Source: Lunasporangiospora selenospora
Taxonomy: Eukaryota; Mortierellomycota; Mortierellomycetes; Mortierellales; Mortierellaceae
NCBI GenBank assembly: GCA_015680635.1
Contig: JAABOA010000057.1
Location: 1-10,534, forward strand
Length of the DNA: 10,534 nucleotides
Reading direction: 5' to 3'
The notes under the pieces are model-generated. The model saw only the letters and a list, made by a program, of their open reading frames with translations, ran no database searches and was not told the origin of the DNA. Both the position numbers and the translations under genes were made by a program. Shown here one piece after another: positions 1 to 9,315 of this stretch (its first letter is position 1; each line of letters starts with the position of its first letter).

Positions 1-3000
1 GATCTGCCATGGCAACACTGTCGCTGACCAAAATTCGTCGACAGCCCTCGCGCAAAGACATTTGAAGGTTGAAATCCTGTAAAATCTTCATCAGGGCTGG
101 TCTCAAGTTTGGGATCTCGAGTCCGTTCGGGATTCGGCGAATCAGGCGGATCGGATCAATTTCGGTGCCAACGTTTTGAAGCAATCCGCGGATGAAATCT
201 ACCCGGGTAGGAAAAAAAAAAAAAAGAGAGAGAGGGAGGATACCAAGAAAACAACATGGTGAGCAAAGATAGGCAAGAGTATCTGTGGTTACAATCGAAT
301 GGACAGGGTGGATGCACCAACTTACGTGGTTTGTCCATAGAGTACTTGAGCAGATCCTCCCACAAGTCATCATCATTCTGTTCCTTGGCAAACCCGATGG
401 CCTAAGAGAAAGACAGAATACCCAAGAGAGTATTGGTTAAAAATTGTAGAGAATACTCCAAATATTTGGAAACCTTCTAAAAAGAAAAGAAAAAAATACT
501 TACTCTCTCAACGTCTCCAAGGCGCTCGATAATCAGCATGAGAGCCTTCTTGTTGTTGCCCATGCGTCCCAAAAGGAATACCATTTCTGGTACGAGATCA
601 CGCTTCTCACATGCACGGTATGCCTATTCAACAGACCAGGAAAGATGTAATCACGTCAGGAGGTGCTGTGCATTGATTTTTTTTCAGGCAATAACTAGCG
701 GTGAAATCCCGCCCACGTACCCTTTCAAGAGAATAGTAGTTGCTGGCTCTCAAAAAGTCAATGAGCTTTCCTGGTGCAAAGTCTGCATACAGCTCGACCT
801 GAAGGTCATGGAACTCAAAACCAAGATGAGGGTCCTTCAAAAAGAGCGCATCCAGATAAATATGCAAAAGTCTTGACTGACCCTTTAGTTGAGGGACAAC
901 CTTGCGGATCTAATTATGACCAAGTATGAATGAAACCTCAGAGACTGGATAGGAAGGTTATTAAGAGCAAATAACAAACTTGCAATCGCCAACTTACTGG
1001 AATCTCGTCTGTATGTTGAACCATCAGTTGGACAGCTGGGCCATGGATCAGCTCTTCTGCCGCGGGTAGTGGTTGAGGGACAGTATCTTGAGCTTCAGAT
1101 GCCTCCTTTCTCTTCTCGGATCCCTCCTTCTTTTTCTGTGCATCCTCCCAAGCTTTGACCTTTTCCTCATAGAGATACTGGTCAAACTCCATCAGCAAAA
1201 TCGCCTTGTCAAGCACCGCATGGAATAGGTCGTGGTCACAAATCAGCTCAAAGACATTTGGACGCCTTAGTCTCAAGAAGTACTCCAACGCTCTATCTGG
1301 GCGGTCATCCCGGGTATATCTTTTTTGTTTTTTCAAGCAAAAGCAAAAATAATAGAGTTTAGTTGGTGTTAATAATCAAAGAGTTAGAAAACAGATGTGT
1401 CTATAAAAAAGGAAAAAAGAGGCACTGGACTTACAATTCTGCAAGAGACTCCATCAGGAGAACATTGCCTTTATCCTGCCTCAATCGGTCTTCCACGGCA
1501 ACAATAACGTTCTGAATGTTGTAAAGGCCAGGTGGGAAGCTCTTGACAGTATTAAACAGTGACTTTTGGTGGACAGAAAATTGAATCTATTTTAGTGTCT
1601 CTCTTGCAAGATTGAAATTTCAAATGGACAGCAAGCAATAGTAATTCAAAATACAAACCTGGTGATCGTGCATAAGGAAGTAGGCCAGAACCAACTCATA
1701 GATGGTATCGCTCAATTGTGGCTCCTTGAACGGGATATATCCTGCTATGGCCTACGTGAACAGAAATATTTGTTATTGAGCATGCTGTCAACAACTAAAA
1801 GCAAACTTTGAGAAAGAAAGATGTCTCGGATTGTCTTTACCTTGAGTTGTCTAGCCTCAGCAAATGCATAGATCCAGTGTTCCCACAGCTCTGAGTCGGA
1901 TCCTAGAATGCTTGGACACTGCCCTGCAGCCTTTTCGTACTCCTCTACAATGAAAAAAAATATATATAATCAGTGCGTCGGCAATGACCAAGCTATTGGT
2001 AAATCCCTGTTTTGACGTATTCTTGCTCACCTCTTTCCAAAAGCCACCCAAGATACTTTTGTCCAATCTCACTGGCATTGTATTTTTTGCTTCCTCCAAA
2101 CGCTTGAGCCTCACGAACGTGTCCAAGCGCTTCTTCGTATCGCTCCCGCTCCATAAGCCACTGAATATGATCATCCAAGTCGCGCTCCTTTGCGACAACC
2201 AGGTCCTTGGGACTTCCGATGTAGAACATATCCTGAGATGGCAAATGCTCAAACATATAATCGTTTGCTTGATAATGTGCATATCCATGGAGAGTTAGAG
2301 CATCGGAGCTAATTTCCTCATTATAGGCATTGACGATTCGCAGTTCGGGACGCCTGGCGAGCTAGCAGAGACAAAATAAAAGGGAGAGATTAATTCTGGC
2401 GTCCAAATGACTACCCATTTTTCTTTTCATAATGCGTGCTTCTGTACCTGGCGTTTGTGGCTATCCGATCCAGCGACATGGGCAATCTCGTCAATGTCAT
2501 CTACGAGATAAGCCATCAGTAAAAGCATATCCTTGAAGGGTGCAATGCCGCAAACAATGAAATCGGTTTGGAACCTATCCAAATTAATAATAATAATAAA
2601 AAATAATAAAAATTAGGAGGGCAGCTTTCCTTACTAGTGTGCCGTAGCCACATAGCCCACCAGTCTTACATTGTCGTGATCTCAACATATTGAGCCGAGA
2701 ATCCTGCTCTCAGTTGCTCCTTTGGTTTACTCTTCACCACAGCAATCTTGACGAGGGCAGCCCAACCGATCAAAAGCTCAGTCTCGCTCCTCCAGCACAA
2801 TCTACATTTGAAAAGATCTGCCCTTGGACTGGATCCTGGTCTGTCGATAAAAGTAATCCGCTGCTCTGTGGTTGTGTCATAAATCTTGACGCCCAAGTCA
2901 TTGGACCATGCGATAAGGTTACCACACCACTTGATAGCGTAAATAGGACCTTCACCTGAATGCAAAACAACATCCCGGTTGCCGAACCATCCTTTTTCGT

Positions 3001-3958
3001 TGAGAAGAAGCTGTCCTGCCATGCCTCCCGAGACAAATTGCTTTGAAGCCGAGCGAGCATAGTGTGGTTCGAGAGCAACGGCTTTGACAGGACGCTTGTA
3101 GTTGAAGCTGTGGTTCTCATTCGCAAAGAGGCCGTTGATAACGACCTTGCCGTCATCCGAAGCACTAGCAATGTATTCTCCATCCAGATCGACACTCAGA
3201 TCATTGACCGTAGCCGAATGCGCTTCAAACTTTTGGTTTTCGTTTCCATCAAAATCCATGATATGAACCACTCCCCAGTGGGTTCCCATTGCCTATTTGA
3301 TGATGGCGAATTGAAAAGAAAGTTAGTATGCGTAGAGGCCCAGTAAACGACGTGGTGAAGGTATTATGGGGCCACTCTTTCAGAAAAAAAGACAATTTTC
3401 TCTCTCTCCTCTGCTTACAAGGAACCTTTCCGAGACAGTAGTCGCGCTTGCAGAATCCTTCTTGAGCATGTCTCCAATACCAGCACCAAGTCGCTGATAG
3501 TTGAGTTTTGGTTCCTCGTCCTCCTCCTCTCCAGACTCCTCGTCCGATGCTTGAGATCCTACTTCCTCCTCTTCTTCCTCTTCTTCTTCTTCCTCTTCTT
3601 CCTCATCGTCGTCTTCGTCGTCTTCTTCGTCTTCTTCGTCTTCTTCGTCTTCTTCCTCCTCTTCTTCCTCCTCCTCACTGCCAGTCTCGTCTTCGTCACT
3701 GCCAGTCTCGTCCTCGTCATGAGCCGAATGCTTTGCATTTCCGCCGTGGTCTACTTCCTCTTCGCTGACCTCTTCACTTTCATCGCTCTGGTCGTCCTCA
3801 CTCTGGTCGTCCTCGCTCGGGTCACCCTCATGCTCATGATGAGTGCCATGGGTAGCTCCCACATCGGTTGTCGCCGTAGGACTGTCATTCCTCTTAATGT
3901 TCCTGTGATGAGATGCTAGCGAGTCGGTGGCCTTGCCTGACTCGGACATCGAACTCAT
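1..3958 (-). CDS. VPS41: VPS41, HOPS vacuole/lysosome tethering subunit (12 exons; C-terminus beyond window)
   Basis: Vps41 is the HOPS subunit that binds the Rab7/Ypt7 GTPase and the AP-3 coat and tethers membranes before fusion at the vacuole (family knowledge). My exon model on the minus strand is 3958-3419, 3292-2670, 2574-2448, 2361-2031, 1944-1841, 1751-1659, 1586-1435, 1319-998, 909-721, 623-504, 401-326 and 198-1. All junctions are GT..AG and all phases agree, giving about 958 codons. Residues 1-180 are acidic and probably disordered, ending in PKLNYQRL just before the propeller. Residues 181 to about 430 are the beta-propeller, with GGMAGQLLLNEKGWFGNR. LVVAKERDLDDHIQWLMERE near 480-500 opens the helical region. 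The clathrin-heavy-chain-repeat part runs to the edge, with LWEDLLKYSMDKP and IPNLRPALMKILQDFNLQ. The C-terminal RING-H2 domain is outside the window. The first ATG, with G at -3, is taken as start; codon 4 is an alternative. It is clearly Vps41 rather than Vps39, Vps18 or Vps11. Confidence 0.95.
211..241. repeat. Poly-A/GA low-complexity tract in VPS41 intron 11
   Basis: A run of about 15 A residues leads into GAGAGAGAGGGAGGA. On the transcribed minus strand this is a pyrimidine-rich stretch a few bases upstream of the acceptor at 199-201, so it probably serves as the polypyrimidine tract of that intron. Confidence 0.75.
1040..1180 (-). other. Charged low-complexity insert in the VPS41 helical domain
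   Basis: Residues about 704-750, inside exon 8, are rich in K, E, A and Q (KKKEGSEKRKEASEAQ and neighbours) and end in a proline patch. They separate two well-conserved blocks, one ending ILLMEFDQY and one starting AVQLMVQHTDEIP. From memory, animal Vps41 joins these blocks almost directly. This is probably a solvent-exposed loop expansion; exact boundaries need an alignment. Confidence 0.6.
2581..2615. repeat. TAA/A-rich microsatellite in VPS41 intron 2
   Basis: Imperfect TAA repeats followed by A-rich sequence lie just upstream (in gene sense) of the exon 3 acceptor at 2575-2576. Simple slippage repeat; no function visible. Confidence 0.75.
3563..3676 (-). repeat. Trinucleotide GAA/GAG/GAC tract encoding an acidic run in VPS41
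   Basis: Codons 95-132 of VPS41 are 38 consecutive Glu or Asp residues, encoded by GAA, GAG and GAC triplets (plus strand CTT/CTC/GTC). More acidic patches flank it on both sides (residues 42-70, 81-92 and 139-149). As I recall, yeast Vps41 also has an acidic run just before the propeller, so the composition may be functional while the length drifts through replication slippage. Confidence 0.9.
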
Positions 3959-4246
3959 TCCGGAAAGGTTGTCTCCTGCACTCTTTTATTTTTCCAACTG
4001 TTGTGAGGAATACGTTAGGGGGTTGGGGAATGAGAAAGAGGGATTACACGAGTCGTCCACGCGATGCAAAGGAATGTGACTTTGGGCCCACCAGGGTACA
4101 ATGCACGTGATGAATTTCAGCTTTACTTTTTTACTATCCAGAGCCTCCGAGGGCGAAGTGCTGCCAATCCAGGCACAAGAGAAGAGAGGAGAGCATGGTT
4201 GTGTGTTTATCCCGTTCCTCCCATTCTCATTCCCTTTCCTTTTCAA
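3959..4246. promoter_or_regulatory. Intergenic/promoter region between VPS41 and the broken plus-strand gene
   Basis: This lies between the divergently read VPS41 and the decayed gene and probably holds the VPS41 promoter and 5' leader. It contains a CACGTG E-box at 4104-4109, a GGGCCC palindrome at 4084-4089 and no convincing TATA box. Short open frames here look non-coding. The transcription start cannot be placed from sequence alone. Confidence 0.5.
4104..4109. promoter_or_regulatory. CACGTG E-box upstream of VPS41
   Basis: A palindromic CACGTG in the context GCACGTGA lies about 146 bases upstream of the VPS41 start. It is the core site of basic helix-loop-helix factors. In mammals many lysosomal genes carry related CLEAR elements, but carrying that over to this fungus is inference, and a six-base site can arise by chance. 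Confidence 0.3.
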
Positions 4247-4378
4247 TCTCATTCATCTTCTCATTCATCTTTTCATTCGTCCTCTCATTCTTCTTCTCAT
4301 TCTTCCTCTCTTTCTTCCTCTCTTTCTTCCTCTCTTTCTTCCTCTCTTTCCTCCCCTCTTTCCTCCTCTCTTTCCTCC
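4247..4378 (+). repeat. 12-base pyrimidine minisatellite, 11 tandem units
   Basis: Eleven back-to-back 12-base units fill this interval with no spacer. The first is TCTCATTCATCT, the middle ones are TCTCTTTCTTCC and the later ones TCTCTTTCCTCC. The flanks, to about 4205 and 4450, are diverged CT-rich sequence of the same kind. Because the unit is a multiple of three and almost pure pyrimidine, all three plus-strand frames stay open, giving false hydrophobic or Ser/Leu-rich ORFs. It sits 80 bases upstream of the ATG at 4459 and may be a promoter CT tract or 5' leader. Confidence 0.92.
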
Positions 4379-4458
4379 CATCTTCTTATTCTCCTTCTCA
4401 CTCTCACTCTCATTCCATCCTCTCTATTCTCTCTTTATTTCTCCTCCTCAGAGCCTCT

Positions 4459-6437
4459 ATGGAGGAGGACCTTTCGATGCTCTCCAGAGCAGAGGCAACT
4501 GTGGTCACTCTTGAACACACACAAGAGCTAGAGCCAGATGAGGGTCGTGGATCTGATGCCAGAATCATCGGCCAAACCAACGATATTGGCAGTAGCAAAG
4601 CCAATTGCTATGAGAGTTCGATCCTCCAAATCAACCATGAAGACAATACCGAAGATACAACAATTGAGGATCTGAGTGTTGTCAGATCAAGTGCTGCCGA
4701 TTTTGTGTATCTATTCAACAGCAACCAATCTACTACGAGAGCAATACCAAGAGCTGTGCCATTCCCATCAATGGATGAATACGAGGCTCAAATGCTGAGG
4801 GATCTCAATGCTCGCACCCCTGGTATGTACTCGGGAACACTATCTGAGAAAGGAAGAAAGACGTGTGTTCTATTACCGTGATATCTACTTCTCATGAACC
4901 ACACTACCGAAACTGACCAATCTTTCAAAGATACTCATTCCATACGATTGTTCTTTACACTCGTCGAGGATATATCTTTGTCCTTATCTCTAACGGGATG
5001 TTGCGAGCAAGTGCTGGTGTACTCATGATCCAGTTCTATCATGTATATAATAACTATTCACATCAGGCACACCTCTTTCTAACTGGATCTTGGCGTTGAA
5101 GGTATCTGAATACCAACTCTCAATCTGGGATCTGAATACTGAGACGCAGAGACATCTCATTGATGCACAACATAAGTTCACGGATTATATCCTCTCATCG
5201 GATGGAGGGACCTTGGCGATTATCACTGAGAAGAATTTACTCCTCAATTCGAAAGAGACCGGTGGTATTTTTCACCTGTTTGATGGATCATCTTACATGT
5301 GGTACGGATTTATTGAATGAGACAAGTATATTTATGGAGGCCACTATCCGAGAGGGATTCCGGGTTTTCATTGTAGACACGAGAAGCACCTCTCGACCGA
5401 AAAGATATATCGCTCTACCGTTGGGTTCAGGTCGTGTTGTACGAGATATCAAGCTCGGAGAGAAGTGGGACAAGAGGAATGTCAATTCAACGGTGGTACT
5501 CTCTTTCAATGTGCTCTTCTTTGAAGTGTATTTTCTAGACGATCTATTGAACAGTGTCGACGACAAACCTCGGTGTGCCCCTACCGGTGGATCAGATCTC
5601 ATTGAGATCCCTGAGATCATTCATGGAGAGAAGATTCCTTATTCTGGAGGCACATTTGTAATTCAAGAAACTGGTCATGGATACCAGAGAATGATAAACA
5701 TGGATATCCTGTTCAAGGACGGGAAATCACGACAATATTGGTGGGGAGAAGCTCGATGCTACTTCAGGAAAGAGAACACTAATTTCATGATGATTCAGTC
5801 AGGATATCCACATCAACGTTTCGTATCTTGGAAACTTTCACAATCATCTCACGACGAACTCGAACTTTTATTCGACTGGATTATGTGGGATACAAATTGG
5901 CTGACTGGATTGAGTATCCATGCTCATAGAGAATATCCGGTCCTTTGCTTCGATGGATATGATATCGATCTCTTTCCAGGAGTACTGGGAACACAAGCCC
6001 ATCCACAATCATTACAAAATGGGCATGAGTTGTTGCTGGATGACGGGCTCCAATGCGATGCAGCAATGGATGCAGCGATCAAATACCTTTCCACATTTAT
6101 CAACCATTATCCGATCCTAGGCGATCACTCGAGATCCCTGATTCCGAGTATTATCAATGGCTGAGGATACTTTAACACTGCCGGAACCGAGTCGGTCTTG
6201 GATAAGTTAGTCCAAAATAATAACTGGATCCCTTTGAGAGCCTACACAATAGGAGCCAACCCTGTCGGAATCATCTTGGAGAAAACAAAGACAGATCCAT
6301 CAGCATATGGGGTTGGATGCATCCTCATCAATTACTCTCTCGATAAAGCGAAAGAGTACAATTATCTCACCTACATCCTGTACTTGCTCGAGTGTATGGA
6401 TGATCTCACCACAAGATATCCTGAATGTGTGTATTGA
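4459..6437 (+). pseudogene. Broken WD40-like/beta-propeller gene, possible relative of fungal propeller-plus-ion-channel proteins
   Basis: The best reconstruction is exon 4459-4826, exon 4931-5016, then 5067 onward, joined by introns at 4827-4930 and 5017-5066. The donors GTACTC and GTGTAC are both weak. Coding is in frame 2 from 5067 to about 5305, with a WD-type strand LSIWDLNTETQR. It then switches to frame 3 with no possible intron, resuming at LNETSIFMEA and EGFRVFIVDTRS. An in-frame TGA at 6162-6164 interrupts otherwise continuous coding (SIING before it, GYFNTAGTESVLDKL after). The next stop is at 6435-6437. Helical segments AAIKYLSTFINHYP and NPVGIILEKTKTDPSAYG recall the linker between propeller and six-helix channel in a large Mortierella family; that match is from memory only. 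The channel part is missing or unrecognisable. The ATG at 4459 was chosen because codon-like composition begins there; the frame is open further upstream only because of the repeat. Sequencing error could explain one lesion, less easily all of them. Confidence 0.6.
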
Positions 6438-7512
6438 ATGTATCAGGCCCTATTCGGTTTCTTAAAAGTGGTGAAAGTTTTCACAAGGACAGGCTATAGT
6501 GCCTGCTGTCATCAACGACAGTACTGTATACACTATTTTTTATTACCGTTGGATTCTACCACGCGTTGGCCAACGCTCCTCTCCTTCCCTTTCTCTCGCT
6601 GTTGCTCAAGACATAGCTTCTCACAGCGTACCAACATCATCTCAATTCTTAGGAGTGGAAGCGCAACGCGGATTCTCCGCTGCTCATGTTGGACGAGCAC
6701 GCTAAGAAATTGTTTGTCTTAACACTCACTTCTTCAAAGGTAAACACAACTAGGGATTTCAAGGCTTCGAAACTAAAACTGCTGAGAATAGTGACCCTTT
6801 TCGATCTCCCAACATCAGCACTGTTATTTGCAAAGTTTGAAGCTACCGGAGAATTGGCCGCTCTTTCTTTCCTTCACATTGATGATATCCACATCCTCGA
6901 TGAACCTAGACGGAAGCCACTAAAGACCTCTGGTCTCCACTACTAGTTGAAACTGGGACCTATCTGGTAAAGATCAAACAGAGTGTCATAAAAGAGAAGA
7001 TTCCTGCCTGCTTCGTGAAATGATGCGTAGTCTCGGATCCTTCATGAACAGAGTTATCGTGCCCGATATGGTCCAGGCTTTCCTCTCCGTAACAGCTCAG
7101 CGGAATGTGACTTTGGCAGCGGAACCAACCTCTTACTCCAACTTTCTCAGCCGTCCTTCGCTGCCCTTGAGAGCATGTTACGACACTATGGACCATTTTC
7201 ACCTTACTCGCCAATATCTGCTACTGCGATTGGGTGTCGAAGATGACGTATATTGATTGTCTATTGGCCATCAGTAGTCTTCTACGAGCGCTGCAGCAGT
7301 TAATGTTGGTGTTTTTCCGGATATTGACTAGAGAAATGCAGGGCCTTTTTCACGTTGTTTGGATAATATCGGCATGATCTTGGGCAGGATTTTTGGAATA
7401 GTTGTAAGCAAACTCGACAACTATTACCATGGGCAATTTCTCTTCCGATGAGATTGTCGAGGCATATAAGGATGATGTGGTCAAGTTGAAGAGACTGATT
7501 ACCATATCTTAG
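6438..7512 (+). other. Degenerate coding remnants in changing frames, no intact gene
   Basis: Protein-like stretches follow one another in different plus-strand frames. At 6686-6943 (frame 2) there is KLKLLRIVTLFDLPTSALLF. A shift by one base gives VETGTYLVKIKQSVIKEK in frame 1, ending at TGA 7021-7023. At 7020-7256 frame 3 is open. At 7171-7377 frame 1 is strongly hydrophobic (TTLWTIFTLLANICYC and a second apolar stretch, LLAISSLLRALQQLMLVFF), and about 7360-7446 holds a third (MILGRIFGIVV). A 28-codon ORF at 7429-7512 is probably noise. The hydrophobic pieces could be what is left of a membrane domain of the gene upstream, but I cannot show that. The first part (6438-6685) has no identity I recognise. 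Confidence 0.45.
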
Positions 7513-7531
7513 CCCCGTGTGGATTATTCTA

Positions 7532-7537
7532 TTTATT
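7532..7537 (-). terminator. Possible AATAAA polyadenylation signal of PEX2
   Basis: AATAAA on the minus strand directly follows the PEX2 stop codon (7540-7538), within AT-rich sequence. If used, the PEX2 3' UTR would be very short, which fits the tight gap to the remnants on the other strand. Confidence 0.35.
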
Positions 7538-9315
7538 TTACTTTGATATTTTTTCTAAAGTTTGGCTGTCCTGTTCAGTTTGATCCGCATCTTCTTTATC
7601 GTCTCCAGCTTCTACGGCTTCCAATGCTTTGTCTGGGGCAGCTTCAACATGCCTTGCAATAGCCTCGACTTTCTTTCCACAGCGAAGACAGCACCATTCG
7701 TCGTCGATCATCATCTTGGTCTTGACACAGTAATAGCAATAAATGTGGCCACAGTCCGTCACATAGGGGTTATGTATAACAGTCGATGATGCTGTTCCAG
7801 GAGATGTAGTAGTGGAACTGTTGTTTTCATGGCAGATCGCGCAGATGTGAGCTGGTAACTCTGAAAGCTCATTGCCAGACATGAGGGCAGCTGGCAGAAG
7901 TAGTCGTTTTACGTTCCGTTTCAACTTGGATACATTAATCAGCGGCATCATAAACATCAAGAATTCCTAGCAGTTTCGAAAATAGCAGACAGTAGGTGTT
8001 ATGTTATGTTATGTAGTCTGCCATTTAAGGCCAAGTCTCTCATCCATCTCACCACTGAGTAGTATAGCAGGGGTAAAGGCTTACTGTGAATGCGTGCCAG
8101 ACCATCTGGCGATTCAGGAACTCAAAGCTTGCCTGGCGGTTTGAGCTTCGCTGAGCATACACTAGCCTCATTGAAAGTATGCGTTCCAAAATAGTACGAT
8201 ATCTATAGTGGATTGTTTCCGAGAACAGTCAACACAGGCTTTGATCAGCAAGAATAATGATGCAAACAAACAAGATATTGCAGCGACTTCACAAGTCCGT
8301 GCCTGTATAAATATAAATGTGTGTGTGTGTGTGTATGCGTGTGTGGACATACTTTCCAGCGTAGAGGAATCCCAAGAAATTCATCAATGATACAACCCTG
8401 TACACCTTTCCTGCACTCTGAATTAGACTCCATGCTTTCTTCTTGAGATCATCCTAGTAGACCAAATTGTGGCATCAAGAGAAGACCCTTTGTAAGCATC
8501 ATAGTTCTGGACTCAGGGCTGAAAATTCCACCTGAAACTGACAGCAGGGTGTCTAGCATTTGATCAATCTATACCGTACCTCTGGGAGCTCTCCCCATCC
8601 TTGTGCTGTGATGATTCGATTGAGCCTTTCCAAGACATATTGTCCACCGACCGTCACTGCTCCGAAAGCGATTTTCTGTGTCTTTGTCAGCGGTGCATCT
8701 GTGGCAGTAGATTGTACTAACAAAGAGCAAGGAAACGCAATGTTAGCCAGGATGGTCTCCAAGGACTCTTTCATCAACAGTGGGCCATTAAAAAAAAGGG
8801 GTATCTCTTACGTCCTCCGCTGTGTTTGCGTTCGTTACGATAGATCAAGTTCTGGAGCTGAGAGCCATAGGTGGCACCCATGTCATAGATTGAAAACTTG
8901 TACATGACCAGGTTCAAAGCCAAGGTCAACTCTGGTTTGAACCTCTCCTTGAGTGAAGGCTAAGAATCCAAGTGGTTCCGTTGAAGTGACAGTCCACCAG
9001 CCGATCAGTAAAAAAGGAGCAAATGTCCCTCTCTCCCTCCCTCCGTCGGAGATAGAACGATAGCCGGCCGAGGGAAGTATCGATGCGGAATGCGGAGAGG
9101 ACGGAGAAGCGTACCTTGAAAAGAGAGAATGCACTCCAGAGCTGTTCTTTCATGGTCTCGAGTAGCTCGTCATCGAGCAAATCGGCATCCAGCTGGCTGA
9201 CCTTCATAATGCGAAGCGGAGGCGATGGGAATGATGCAAGTTGCCGACGGAGCGCAGTGAGGGGCGCCTGGACTTTGTTCCAGTCCGACTCCCAAAAAGG
9301 TGTTGGTGTGTTCAT
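7538..9315 (-). CDS. PEX2: PEX2, peroxisomal RING E3 ubiquitin ligase (six exons, complete)
   Basis: Pex2 forms, with Pex10 and Pex12, the peroxisomal membrane ligase that ubiquitinates the import receptor Pex5 for recycling (family knowledge). Exons on the minus strand are 9315-9115, 8947-8812, 8716-8580, 8453-8353, 8202-8085 and 7966-7538. Phases agree throughout and give 373 residues, in the usual fungal range. Residues about 10-245 form the Pex2/Pex12 membrane domain, with KERFKPELTLALNL and GATYGSQLQNLIYRNE. A C3HC4 RING follows, with C273/C276, C303/H305, C308/C311 and C324/C327; the first loop is long (26 residues) and rich in Ser and Thr. After it comes an acidic, Glu/Asp-rich tail. 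The start codon has a good context (GCCATGA). Oddly, the residue after C324 is Leu where RING domains usually have Pro. It is told from Pex10 and Pex12 by its complete zinc ligands and the spacing DCGHIYCYYC. Confidence 0.93.
8318..8347. repeat. TG dinucleotide microsatellite in PEX2 intron 4
   Basis: An uninterrupted TG run covers 8318-8334, followed by an imperfect ATGCGTGTGTGG. It lies wholly in the 150-base intron between exons 4 and 5 (8352-8203), close to the donor. Alternating purine/pyrimidine repeats of this kind are length-variable. Confidence 0.85.

Noticed and set aside
1984-2298. Plus-strand ORFs opposite the VPS41 exons (also 2690-2959 and 3062-3346)
   Set aside because: They are antisense shadows of confidently identified exons and show no recognisable protein features.
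3551-3919. Plus-strand ORF looking like a highly hydrophobic Leu/Phe membrane protein
   Set aside because: It is the antisense of the acidic GAA/GAG codons in VPS41 exon 1.
4195-4458. Plus-strand ORF with phenylalanine/serine-rich, membrane-like N-terminus
   Set aside because: The hydrophobic repeat is only the translation of the CT minisatellite; all three frames are open for the same reason, and no family resemblance starts before 4459.
6960-7214. Minus-strand 84-codon ORF opposite the remnant region
   Set aside because: No family resemblance or splice context; the plus strand here holds better protein-like fragments.
4459-7512. A transposable element as the cause of the gene-poor stretch
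   Set aside because: I saw no terminal inverted repeats, long terminal repeats, reverse transcriptase or transposase motifs, and the content reads as a cellular gene in decay.
8208-8433. ORFs with Thr-His or Val-Cys repeats on both strands
   Set aside because: They come from the TG microsatellite in PEX2 intron 4.
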